The notes under the pieces: generated by a model
What the model was told of the DNA's origin: nothing
Seen by the model: only the letters and a program-made list of their open reading frames with translations
Databases searched by the model: none
Origin: Candidatus Villigracilis affinis
Lineage (GTDB): Bacteria > Chloroflexota > Anaerolineae > Anaerolineales > Villigracilaceae
Direction of reading: 5' to 3'
Length of the DNA stretch: 64,000 bases
Assembly: GCA_016718275.1 (NCBI GenBank)
Contig: JADKEA010000014.1
Span: forward strand, 1 to 64,000
Shown here: positions 45,141 to 52,711 of the stretch, piece after piece
How the letters are laid out: each line of letters opens with the position of its first letter
Position numbering within the stretch: the first letter of the stretch is position 1
Program-made: the position numbers and the translations under genes

Positions 45141-47294
45141 CTATGCCAGCGTGAGAATGTAGTAGACCAAACCGCCTACTACGAAGAGGAGTATCAGCGA
45201 AAGGATGAGATATTGCTGAATACGCCCTGTTTGAATGGGACGAAGGTTCTTACCGATCCAGTAAGTTGCGTCAGCGGAACCGTCACCGATGAATTGGTTG
45301 ATGAAGGGCACATCAAAGTAATTGCGGATGGCCGAACCAATTCCACCAGTAGTGGGACCAAAAGCATGCAGGATACCGTCAATCACGCCTTGATCCATGA
45401 ACTTGTAGATGACATTCTCCGCGAGCCAGTAGGCAGGCTTGACGAAAATGACGTCGTAAATCTCATCGAAGTAGTATTTGTTCTTGAGTAGGCTAAATTG
45501 CAACTTGTCTTCCGCGGGAGAATTGACGTTGCGATAAACCAGCCAGCCCAATCCCAAGCCACCGAGGGCAACAACGAGAGATGTTATCAATGGCCAAGGA
45601 CTGAATTCCACCGCTTCGGGATGTTCCGCCAGCGTACTGCCAACGAATTCATGGAACCAGTTGGGCACAAGTCCGCCGAGGAGTGGGAAATGCTCGGGAA
45701 TGCCGACCCAGCCATAGGTCACAGCAAAGAACGAGAGCACTACGAGCGGAGCCGTCATGGTCCACGGAGTCTCATGGGCATGTTCGGCTTCCTGTGTGCG
45801 GGGTTCACCGAGGAAGGTCAGCGTGATCTGACGCATGGTGTAGAAAGCGGTAAGGAAGGCCGCAAAAGCGAGAGTCGCAAAAATAAGTGTATGGCCGTGA
45901 CCAAACGCATCCGCAAGGATTTCATCCTTCGACCAGAAACCCGCAGTTACGATCGGGAACCCTGAGAGGGCAAAGCCGCCGATGAGAAAGGTCCAGAATG
46001 TGATCGGCATCTTCTTGCGAAGGCCGCCCATGTTGAACATATCCTGCGGATCAACTTTGTGGTTACCAGTATGAAGTACGCCATGCTCCATGCCGTGAAT
46101 GACAGAGCCAGAACCGAGGAAGAGCAAAGCCTTGAAGAAGGCATGTGTCACAAGGTGGAAGACAGCCGCAACGTAGGCATGGATACCAAGCGCTGCGATC
46201 ATGAAACCAAGCTGTGAAATCGTCGAGTAAGCCAAGACGCGCTTGATGTCGTTCTGCGCCACGGCGATGGTCGCCGCGAAGAGTGCGGTGAACGCACCAA
46301 TGAAAGCGACAACGGTCATTGTCTTTTCGTCGAGGCTGATGATCGGGAACATGCGGATGACCGCATACACACCCGCCGAAACCATCGTCGCCGCATGGAT
46401 CATGGCGCTGACGGGGGTCGGGCCTTCCATCGCGTCGGGCAGCCAGACATGCAGCGGGAACTGTGCCGATTTTCCAACCGTACCGATGAAGAGCAGCAAG
46501 CCGATCAAGCCCGCCGCAGAAAGACCAAACACACCGCTCGGAACAGAGGCAAGGGTGTGCAAAATCTCTTCGGTGAAGATCTCACGGAAGGATAATGTGC
46601 CGGTCACGCTGTAAAGGAAGGCAATACCCAGCAGCATGAAGACATCGCCGATACGGGTGGTCATGAAGGCTTTGATGGCGGCATTGCGCGCGGATTCTTT
46701 TCCATACCAGAAACCGATGAGCAGGTACGAGCACAAGCCCATGATCTCCCAACCTACAAAGAGGGTCAGGATGTTATCGGAAACCACGAGTGTCAACATG
46801 CCGAATGCAAACAAGCTGATGAATGCAAAGAAGCGCGAGTACATCGGCTCAATTGAAAGCACAGTGTGCTTGTGGCCGAGGTCATCGGTTACGGTTGCTC
46901 CATGCGGCGGCAGGCCTGCATGATCGTGATCGCCCGCAGGCTGGCCAAAGTTATGATAGCCAACGCTGTAGAGGAAGATCATCAACACCGTCCACGCAAC
47001 GAAGAACAAAACGGTCGCAGAGAGCGGATCAATCAACACGCCGATCTTCAACCATGTGTCACCTGTCGGCAGCCAATTAATGGAGCTTGCGAAAGGTTCT
47101 TCTGCAAAATGCTCGACCTTTATCGCATTCCAAAAAACGATCATGGCACCCAGCCACGATAGGAAAGCCGCGCTGATCGCCACCGTATGGCTCAAGACCT
47201 TGCTCTTATTCGTGAACAACACGATCAGCGCAAAGGCAATTACAGGTGGCAAGGGAATGAACCAAACCAGATTAGTCACAAATTCATGTGTCAT
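45141..47294 (-). CDS. nuoL: NADH-quinone oxidoreductase subunit L
   Basis: 717 residues, the distal antiporter-like subunit with the long lateral helix. Seen are LTLFVGWEIMGLCSYLLIGFWY (helix-5 Glu), GTVGKSAQFPLHVWLPDAMEGPTPVSA (helix-7 Lys) and KRVLAYSTISQLGFM. It is about 100 residues longer than E. coli NuoL (613), partly through a His/Gly-rich loop near residue 130 and a long C-terminus. ATG 47294 is chosen, 8 bases after the nuoK stop. In complexes with an extra NuoM, a longer NuoL arm would be needed. Confidence 0.95.
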   Translation of the reverse strand: MTHEFVTNLVWFIPLPPVIAFALIVLFTNKSKVLSHTVAISAAFLSWLGAMIVFWNAIKVEHFAEEPFASSINWLPTGDTWLKIGVLIDPLSATVLFFVAWTVLMIFLYSVGYHNFGQPAGDHDHAGLPPHGATVTDDLGHKHTVLSIEPMYSRFFAFISLFAFGMLTLVVSDNILTLFVGWEIMGLCSYLLIGFWYGKESARNAAIKAFMTTRIGDVFMLLGIAFLYSVTGTLSFREIFTEEILHTLASVPSGVFGLSAAGLIGLLLFIGTVGKSAQFPLHVWLPDAMEGPTPVSAMIHAATMVSAGVYAVIRMFPIISLDEKTMTVVAFIGAFTALFAATIAVAQNDIKRVLAYSTISQLGFMIAALGIHAYVAAVFHLVTHAFFKALLFLGSGSVIHGMEHGVLHTGNHKVDPQDMFNMGGLRKKMPITFWTFLIGGFALSGFPIVTAGFWSKDEILADAFGHGHTLIFATLAFAAFLTAFYTMRQITLTFLGEPRTQEAEHAHETPWTMTAPLVVLSFFAVTYGWVGIPEHFPLLGGLVPNWFHEFVGSTLAEHPEAVEFSPWPLITSLVVALGGLGLGWLVYRNVNSPAEDKLQFSLLKNKYYFDEIYDVIFVKPAYWLAENVIYKFMDQGVIDGILHAFGPTTGGIGSAIRNYFDVPFINQFIGDGSADATYWIGKNLRPIQTGRIQQYLILSLILLFVVGGLVYYILTLA

Positions 47295-47302
47295 ATACGT
47301 CC

Positions 47303-47611
47303 CTACCACTTCAACATATCGAGTTCATCCGCGACCACCGTATTGCGACGGCGATACACGGAAATGACCAAAGCCAGGCCCACGGAAACTTCCGCCGCGG
47401 CGACCGCAAACACGATGACGGCAAAAACCTGCCCAGCCAGCACCATCACGTCACCGTAACGCCAAAACGCCACAAGGTTGACGTTGATCGCATTCAACAT
47501 CAATTCGATGCCGAGCAGGATCGCAACGGCATTTCTACGAGACAGTGCGCCAAACAAACCAACACTGAACAACGCCGCCGCAAAAATGAGATACCAGGAA
47601 AGTGGGATCAT
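47303..47611 (-). CDS. nuoK: NADH-quinone oxidoreductase subunit K
   Basis: 102 residues, three helices. The conserved Glu pair in LLGIELMLNAINVNLVAF and AAAEVSVGLALVISVYRR, which line the proton path next to NuoN, are present. Normal length and no frameshift. Located between nuoJ and nuoL as in most complex I operons. Confidence 0.97.
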   Translation of the reverse strand: MIPLSWYLIFAAALFSVGLFGALSRRNAVAILLGIELMLNAINVNLVAFWRYGDVMVLAGQVFAVIVFAVAAAEVSVGLALVISVYRRRNTVVADELDMLKW

Positions 47612-47623
47612 CTCTTCAGCCTC

Positions 47624-48133
47624 CTATTTGCGTGTGAACGCGACATAAACTGCGCCCACCATCGCCGCGAGAAGAAGAACGGATGCGACTTCGAACGGCA
47701 GGACGTAAGCTTCGGGTGAGACGAGTTGATTGCCCAACTCGGCCACCGCATCAAAACCTGACGGGATGGCTGCTGCGGTTTTCGAGAAGCCGCTCCAACC
47801 CTGAAGCAAAAAGGCGAGACCCACGAAGGTCAACACAGCCACGAGCGCGCCCGACCACCAGTTCTTGTTCAATTGCGGAGTATTGTCGCGCAATTCCCTG
47901 CGGGTCAACATGACCGCAAAGATGAAGAGAATGGCGATCGCGCCGATGTATACAACCACCTGCACCACTGCGATGAAGCCCGCGTTGAGAATGGTGTAAA
48001 TGATCGCCACACCAAAGAGCGTAGCCACCAGCCACAACGCCGCATGGACGAGGTTTCGCGTGGTCACCACCAGCAAAGCTGATGCCAGGGTGACACCTGC
48101 AACAATTAGAAAAATGATTTGTTCTGCTGTCAT
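47624..48133 (-). CDS. nuoJ: NADH-quinone oxidoreductase subunit J
   Basis: 169 residues, five helices, with the family pattern RNLVHAALWLVATLFGVAIIYTIL and VVYIGAIAILFIFAVMLT (the helix whose pi-bulge gates proton flow). Normal size for NuoJ. nuoI, which commonly lies between nuoH and nuoJ, is missing; a 110-base repeat-bearing gap occupies that place. Confidence 0.95.
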   Translation of the reverse strand: MTAEQIIFLIVAGVTLASALLVVTTRNLVHAALWLVATLFGVAIIYTILNAGFIAVVQVVVYIGAIAILFIFAVMLTRRELRDNTPQLNKNWWSGALVAVLTFVGLAFLLQGWSGFSKTAAAIPSGFDAVAELGNQLVSPEAYVLPFEVASVLLLAAMVGAVYVAFTRK

Positions 48134-48140
48134 AAGATCT

Positions 48141-48243
48141 CCTGTTTCGTCCTGAGCGGAGGGCCTTGTTTTTTTAAGCCCGTAGTCGAAGGATTTGCCC
48201 GCAGTTCACCAAAGGGTTTGTCAACTACGCTCAGTGCGAAGGA
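48141..48243. repeat. Interspersed repeat fragments between nuoH and nuoJ
   Basis: TCGTCCTGAGCGGAG, GTAGTCGAAGGAT and CTACGCTCAGTGCGAAGGAT are pieces of the hairpin repeat family seen as CCTTCGACAAGCTCAGG at 9914-9930. They fill the place where nuoI would be expected. Confidence 0.55.
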
Positions 48244-48244
48244 T

Positions 48245-49438
48245 TTAGTGGTGAGCCTCCACCACCTGTTTTACACCTTCAACCCGTTCGCGCTCCTTTT
48301 TGCTCGCCGAGCGGACAAACTCCAGCGAAATCCACGCGACAATGACATTCGAGAGGAGCATGCCTGTGATGAAGAGCCAGCTCGAAGCGTCGCGCAGAAG
48401 CGCGTTCATCAGGGCGGTCACCATCACCAGCACAAAAGCGACGGGGGTGAGGAATTTCCAGTTGAATGCCAGCATCTGATCGATACGGATACGCATCACT
48501 GTGTATTTGACCCACATGATGACCCAGTAACCGACGAGCGCCTTGAACAGGATGATCGCGATCGCAAGGAAGGGACTGACCTTTTCCAGACCAAAGAAGC
48601 GATACCCGCCAAAGAAGAAAATGGCCCAGAAACCACCGAAGGTAAAGGCATGCAAAAGCTCGCCTGCGTAGAACATGCCGAATTTCATACCGGAATATTC
48701 GATGTTGTAGCCGGAGACCAGTTCCGATTCGCCTTCAGCGAGGTCGAACGGTGCACGTCCTAATTCCGCAATGGCTGCGATCAAAAAGATCAGAGCGGCA
48801 AGCGGCGAAAGCAGAACGAACCAAATATCCTGGCTCTGAATGATCGCGTTCATACCCATTGAACCCGCAAAGATCGTCGGGATGAGCAGGGTTGCCAGCA
48901 TCGGGATCTCAAACGAAACCATCACAGCCACCTGGCGAAATGCGCCGATGACCGAGAACTTGTTGTTTGACGACCAGCCCGCCATAATGATCGAAAGCGT
49001 TCCGATCGAACCAGCCGCGATGATGAACAACGCGCCCGCATTCAGATCCACGCCGAGCATCACAGGCGCAAGCGGTACCACCGCCCACAGGATCAACACC
49101 GACATCATCGAAAGCATCGGCGCAAGGTTGTACACGACCTTGTCGGCGCCATCGGGTGTGGTGTCTTCCTTGATCATCAGCTTGATGATGTCTGCAAATG
49201 GCTGGATCAGGCCGAACGGTCCAAGACGATTCGGGCCGATGCGATCCTGAAAACGCGCCACCACCTTGCGTTCGATCCACACAAGGAAAATGTCCACCAC
49301 CATCAAAATGGTGATGAGCATCAATACGCCGAGGAAGGCGACGAGAACCTGTGCGAACACATCGTTCATGCCCCAGCCGACAAAAATACCTGTCAGCCAG
49401 TCCGCGGCAACTTTTAGAGGGTCATTCCAAAAATTCAT
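48245..49438 (-). CDS. nuoH: NADH-quinone oxidoreductase subunit H
   Basis: 397 residues, eight or nine helices. It joins the membrane arm to the peripheral arm and forms part of the quinone cavity: ERKVVARFQDRIGPNRLGP, IKEDTTPDGADK and AELGRAPFDLAEGESELVSGYN are all intact. The C-terminus has an extra charged tail (KKERERVEGVKQVVEAHH). AGGAGTG precedes the start. It is separated from nuoA by a terminator and a hairpin repeat. Confidence 0.96.
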   Translation of the reverse strand: MNFWNDPLKVAADWLTGIFVGWGMNDVFAQVLVAFLGVLMLITILMVVDIFLVWIERKVVARFQDRIGPNRLGPFGLIQPFADIIKLMIKEDTTPDGADKVVYNLAPMLSMMSVLILWAVVPLAPVMLGVDLNAGALFIIAAGSIGTLSIIMAGWSSNNKFSVIGAFRQVAVMVSFEIPMLATLLIPTIFAGSMGMNAIIQSQDIWFVLLSPLAALIFLIAAIAELGRAPFDLAEGESELVSGYNIEYSGMKFGMFYAGELLHAFTFGGFWAIFFFGGYRFFGLEKVSPFLAIAIILFKALVGYWVIMWVKYTVMRIRIDQMLAFNWKFLTPVAFVLVMVTALMNALLRDASSWLFITGMLLSNVIVAWISLEFVRSASKKERERVEGVKQVVEAHH

Positions 49439-49457
49439 AAGTCACTCCTGTAAATCT

Positions 49458-49484
49458 GTAGAGCGAAGTGCCAGTTCGCTCTAC
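49458..49484. repeat. Hairpin repeat GTAGAGCGAA / TTCGCTCTAC
   Basis: Perfect 10-base arms with a 7-base loop (GTGCCAG), just upstream of nuoH and after nuoA. It sits where nuoB, nuoC and nuoD would be expected. Confidence 0.65.
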
Positions 49485-49504
49485 GAAAATTTACCTGCAT
49501 TACA

Positions 49505-49541
49505 CAAAGAAAAGGCTGAAAGGAAAAATCCAATCAGCCTT
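49505..49541 (-). terminator. Terminator after nuoA (minus strand)
   Basis: AAGGCTGA / TCAGCCTT arms with a 14-base loop, followed by TTCTTTG on the minus strand. It suggests that nuoA ends its own transcript. Confidence 0.65.
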
Positions 49542-49561
49542 CTCTACAATGTATTAGGAAA

Positions 49562-49915
49562 CTACGCCCACTCCAACATCCCTTTGCGCCAGGTATATAC
49601 CAGGCCTGCAACGAGGATGAGAATGAAAATGATACCTTCAACAACGGCAAACAATCCCAACTGGTTCAACTTTACAGCCCAGGGGAAAAGAAAAACGGCT
49701 TCTACATCAAAGACGAGGAAGACCAGCGCAAAAATGTAATATTGAGCCTTGAACTGCACCCAGCCCTCGCCGACAGGTTCAATGCCGCACTCATAAGTTG
49801 ATTGTTTAATGGGATTGGGCTTCTTGGGTCCTAAAAGCCAGCCGACGCCAATTGCACCCACGGGAATGATCAAACCAACAATAAAAAACAATCCAACGTA
49901 AAGCCATTCATTCAT
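49562..49915 (-). CDS. nuoA: NADH-quinone oxidoreductase subunit A
   Basis: 117 residues, three helices; a small complex I membrane subunit near NuoH. The conserved loop with Cys in KQSTYECGIEPVGEGWVQF and the following YYIFALVFLVFDVEAVFLFPWA are diagnostic. ATG 49915 with GGAG upstream is chosen; an in-frame extension to 49996 has no family similarity. It is apparently transcribed alone. Confidence 0.95.
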   Translation of the reverse strand: MNEWLYVGLFFIVGLIIPVGAIGVGWLLGPKKPNPIKQSTYECGIEPVGEGWVQFKAQYYIFALVFLVFDVEAVFLFPWAVKLNQLGLFAVVEGIIFILILVAGLVYTWRKGMLEWA

Positions 49916-50031
49916 CTGTACGCTCCATAGCAAAAAATCTTGTAATTTTGGAAATTGTACCATATAGAACAAATCGCCCCTATAACTGCATGTCAATATT
50001 TTAGGTGATTTTCGTCATATATTTATTTGGC

Positions 50032-50775
50032 CTATGACGGTTGCTTTTTTCTCCGAAACTTCAAAAAAAACTTGAAAATATCCTCTAAAAACGGGAACCC
50101 GACAATTCCGCCGATGATGGACCCAATTACCCCGGAGGTCCTCGCCACATTGACCGATAGCCCGAAAAAATCCACCGCTTCTATTTCGACCGTCTGAGCG
50201 GATACGGCAATTCGGCTTTGTTCTCCCGTTGAGATCTCCGCAAAGTTCAAGTGCAGCCAGACCGTACCACGGTAGATGCCTGTCTCCTGCGGGCGGATGC
50301 TCCAAAAGAACGTTGCAGATTGCCCACGTTTCAGCGGCTCATAGATCGCACCCGAGGGCTGGATCTGCATGCCAGCGATATCAAGCCGTGCTTCGGCTGT
50401 GACATTATGCGTTTCATACAGGTCAGGGATTTCAATGACTTCGCCCGTGATCACGTTCCCCTCGAACTGCGCCGTCGGTGTGATATTCCCCAGATCGTCC
50501 ACTTCCAAGGTCAGGCGGACAATATCCCCTTCCACGCCTGCGCGCATCTTGGGCGGGAATTCCAATGTGAGTCGGCGGGTTTCAGGGATCGCAGGAGATT
50601 GAGCAGACTCACTGTCAGCGGATTCTGTCGGGCTGGGAGCCGATGGGGTCGGTTTACCCGATGCTCCAGAGGAAGGTTGTGCACTCGTCCCAGCACAGGC
50701 CAGAGACAGGAAAAAGACCGTCAACACAGGGAAGATGATCAACAAATAAAATGAGCGAGGGACCTTTTTCATCAT
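50032..50775 (-). CDS. Lipoprotein with C-terminal membrane anchor
   Basis: 247 residues. A lipoprotein-type signal (FFLSLACAG, Cys at about residue 27), a Ser/Pro linker, a beta-sandwich-like central domain (residues ~65-210, e.g. RLTLEFPPKMRAGVEGDIVRL) and a C-terminal hydrophobic helix SGVIGSIIGGIVGFPFLEDIF ending in a basic tail. Two membrane attachments on one protein suggest a loop held close to the outside surface. Its start overlaps the stop of a 45-residue membrane protein gene (ATGA). Function unknown. Confidence 0.65.
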   Translation of the reverse strand: MMKKVPRSFYLLIIFPVLTVFFLSLACAGTSAQPSSGASGKPTPSAPSPTESADSESAQSPAIPETRRLTLEFPPKMRAGVEGDIVRLTLEVDDLGNITPTAQFEGNVITGEVIEIPDLYETHNVTAEARLDIAGMQIQPSGAIYEPLKRGQSATFFWSIRPQETGIYRGTVWLHLNFAEISTGEQSRIAVSAQTVEIEAVDFFGLSVNVARTSGVIGSIIGGIVGFPFLEDIFKFFLKFRRKKQPS

Positions 50776-50909
50776 GGAAGCTGCATTTCCGTCGGCGCGA
50801 TGACTTGAATACGCGTTTCGCGCGAGTTAGGCAAATATCCCCAAGCCAGGAACGAAATCGACAAGGCAAGAATAGCAAGAGCAAGGAAAAGCCGCAGACG
50901 TTTTTTCAC
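50772..50909 (-). CDS. Small 45-residue membrane protein
   Basis: A GTG-started gene with an AGGAGG-like site 8 bases upstream. It encodes a basic N-terminus (MKKRLRLF), one helix (ALAILALSISFLAWGYL) and a short tail ending EMQLP, like an unprocessed signal anchor. The start shares bases with the stop of the upstream gene (GTGA) and its stop shares bases with the next start (ATGA), which supports real translation. No family recognised. Confidence 0.55.
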   Translation of the reverse strand: MKKRLRLFLALAILALSISFLAWGYLPNSRETRIQVIAPTEMQLP

Positions 50910-51646
50910 CGCGCCACCTCCTCCACCTCCTCATACCAACGTACGCGCGTACCCACTTTATCGCGCATTTGCCAGGCAAGGGATTTCTGCATTCCATTAA
51001 ATGTATCCAGCACCCGATCAACGCGCGCAACAATCAATGCCCGTTCGTCAGAATTGAGTGCGACATCATCCCCAGAAACCACTTCCTTGACCCGCTCCAA
51101 ATTGATGGAGGTGGTTTTATACAATCCCCAGTCACTGCCGCACAAGGCAGCGATGACACTCAAATTGATCACTTCATCATCACCCATGCCGACTTCGGTG
51201 TTCAAAAACAGGGAGGCAATATCCAAAGCATCCTTGCGGTTGAGGTGCACGATCTGCGCCTTCGACAACAACAACTCCGCAAGTGGAATGGTGATGGGGT
51301 CGGCCTTCAAACGATTTTCGAGTGGAATCTTATGACACATCATAAAATCACCGACAAAAATATCGATCTTCATCTCGGATTCATTGTGATAGTAGATCTG
51401 ACGCTGGTCCCCATTCAACACATTGAACTGCCTGTGAGGAGCATAGCCCACCTCAGGCATGAACGCCTCGAATTCACGGCGCTGTTTTTTGGCAACCACA
51501 AAATCAAGATCGGCAAATTCCCTGAGGAACAGAGGGTGATTTTTTTTGTTATGCGCCTGCACCGCCAGCCCGCCAATGGCGCGCAGTTGAATATTTTTTG
51601 CGTTCGCCGCATCGATAAGGCGATGCATTTCTTGTATGATGTCCAA
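50906..51646 (-). CDS. Nucleotidyltransferase-fold protein (AbiEii/MNT-like)
   Basis: 246 residues. AIGGLAVQAHNKKNHPLFLREFADLDFVV (residues ~23-51) fits the glycine-pair, Asp-x-Asp type nucleotidyltransferase active site, and a third acidic residue is likely in EMKIDIFVGDF. The C-terminal half is helical (PITIPLAELLLSKAQIVHLNRKDALD). Similar proteins include toxin-type and tRNA-type nucleotidyltransferases; the target is unknown. First gene of a trio with overlapping starts and stops. Confidence 0.6.
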   Translation of the reverse strand: MDIIQEMHRLIDAANAKNIQLRAIGGLAVQAHNKKNHPLFLREFADLDFVVAKKQRREFEAFMPEVGYAPHRQFNVLNGDQRQIYYHNESEMKIDIFVGDFMMCHKIPLENRLKADPITIPLAELLLSKAQIVHLNRKDALDIASLFLNTEVGMGDDEVINLSVIAALCGSDWGLYKTTSINLERVKEVVSGDDVALNSDERALIVARVDRVLDTFNGMQKSLAWQMRDKVGTRVRWYEEVEEVAR

Positions 51647-51736
51647 GTGATTCTATCCTTTGGGAAAAATGTAAACATGAATACAGGTAAATAAGTATAC
51701 ATGTTTCCGTGCCCGCGTGTCTACGTGTTCACCTTT

Positions 51737-52636
51737 TCACTGCCTTACATCCTTCATCCAAACCCCAAAATCAGCCGAGGCCATTTTCTCCTCGGCTCTG
51801 CCCCAACGCTCCAGCGCCCAGCCCCAAAAATCAAACTCAATGGTGGAGATCTTCTGTTGAATGGCGGCCCACAATCCCCAGCCTACATCAGACATGATCA
51901 TGTTCAATTTCATGCGCGCGATCAGCTCGGGGGTCGCATCTCCAAAATACGCAGCGCAAACTTCCATGATTTGTTCGTCATTGAATTGCATTTCCTGGCA
52001 GGTATTGCCAAGTTCAAAGGTCGGGTCGTTATTACCGCTGTATTCATAATCGATCAACCAGAGCTGCTCGCCATCGTCGATGTAGTTTTCTGCAAGCAGG
52101 TCGTTATTGCATGGGACAGTCGCCAGTGGATTGACCGACATGGCCTTTTCGATCTGTGCGACCGTGTCCAATCTGGCGGAATATCCATCGGGGATCTTGA
52201 TGTCGCGTTCTTTGCATAGGCGCAGATAATATTCCGTAAGGCGAAACATATTGAAGTCCGTCAAGAAGCGTTCGCCAGAGTGGAGTCTCTTGATGGATTG
52301 AGCCATGCGCGTCGGCATACCCTTTCCATTCAAGGCATCCTTCGACATGGTCTTGCCGTTCAGGAATTCGAGAACCATCACGCTGTGTTCAGGGAAGTGA
52401 TGCAAAATCTTTGGCGCGACTCCCGCCTGCGCCGCAGCCCTGCTGTTGTGATATTCGTTTTTGCGGTCAATGGCCAGGAGCTCGGTACCTTCGCCCGGCA
52501 CGCGGATAAAAAATGGCTGGCCATCCACATGGACTTTGTAGTTGGTGTTGGTCAGCCCGCCTGAAAGATGTTCGATCGAAACATCCCTCCCGCTCCAATC
52601 CTCTATTTTGGAAACCACTTCGTCTATTACTGGCAT
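51737..52636 (-). CDS. Choline/ethanolamine kinase-like phosphotransferase
   Basis: 299 residues with the aminoglycoside-phosphotransferase/choline-kinase fold. N-lobe SGGLTNTNYKVHVDGQPFFIRVPG (residues ~25-48), the catalytic loop as VPCNNDLLAENYI (normally HND; His is replaced by Cys here) and the metal-binding LIDYEYSGNNDPTFELGN are seen. It probably phosphorylates a small alcohol. ATG 52636 is chosen, with GGGAG 8 bases upstream; an in-frame GTG at 52645 is the alternative. Confidence 0.75.
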   Translation of the reverse strand: MPVIDEVVSKIEDWSGRDVSIEHLSGGLTNTNYKVHVDGQPFFIRVPGEGTELLAIDRKNEYHNSRAAAQAGVAPKILHHFPEHSVMVLEFLNGKTMSKDALNGKGMPTRMAQSIKRLHSGERFLTDFNMFRLTEYYLRLCKERDIKIPDGYSARLDTVAQIEKAMSVNPLATVPCNNDLLAENYIDDGEQLWLIDYEYSGNNDPTFELGNTCQEMQFNDEQIMEVCAAYFGDATPELIARMKLNMIMSDVGWGLWAAIQQKISTIEFDFWGWALERWGRAEEKMASADFGVWMKDVRQ

Positions 52637-52658
52637 AAAACGCACTCCCGTGGGAAAT

Positions 52659-52698
52659 GAAAAAGGTGACAGTTATCTCTCACAAGATAACTGTCACC
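52659..52698 (-). terminator. Terminator after the APC permease gene (minus strand)
   Basis: Perfect 14-base arms GGTGACAGTTATCT / AGATAACTGTCACC with a 6-base loop and a T run on the minus strand. Confidence 0.9.
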
Positions 52699-52711
52699 CA
52701 TTGGAGTTTAT

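Noticed and set aside
48141..48243. Remnant of nuoI
   Set aside because: No CxxCxxCxxxCP ferredoxin motif in any frame; the gap is made of repeat fragments.
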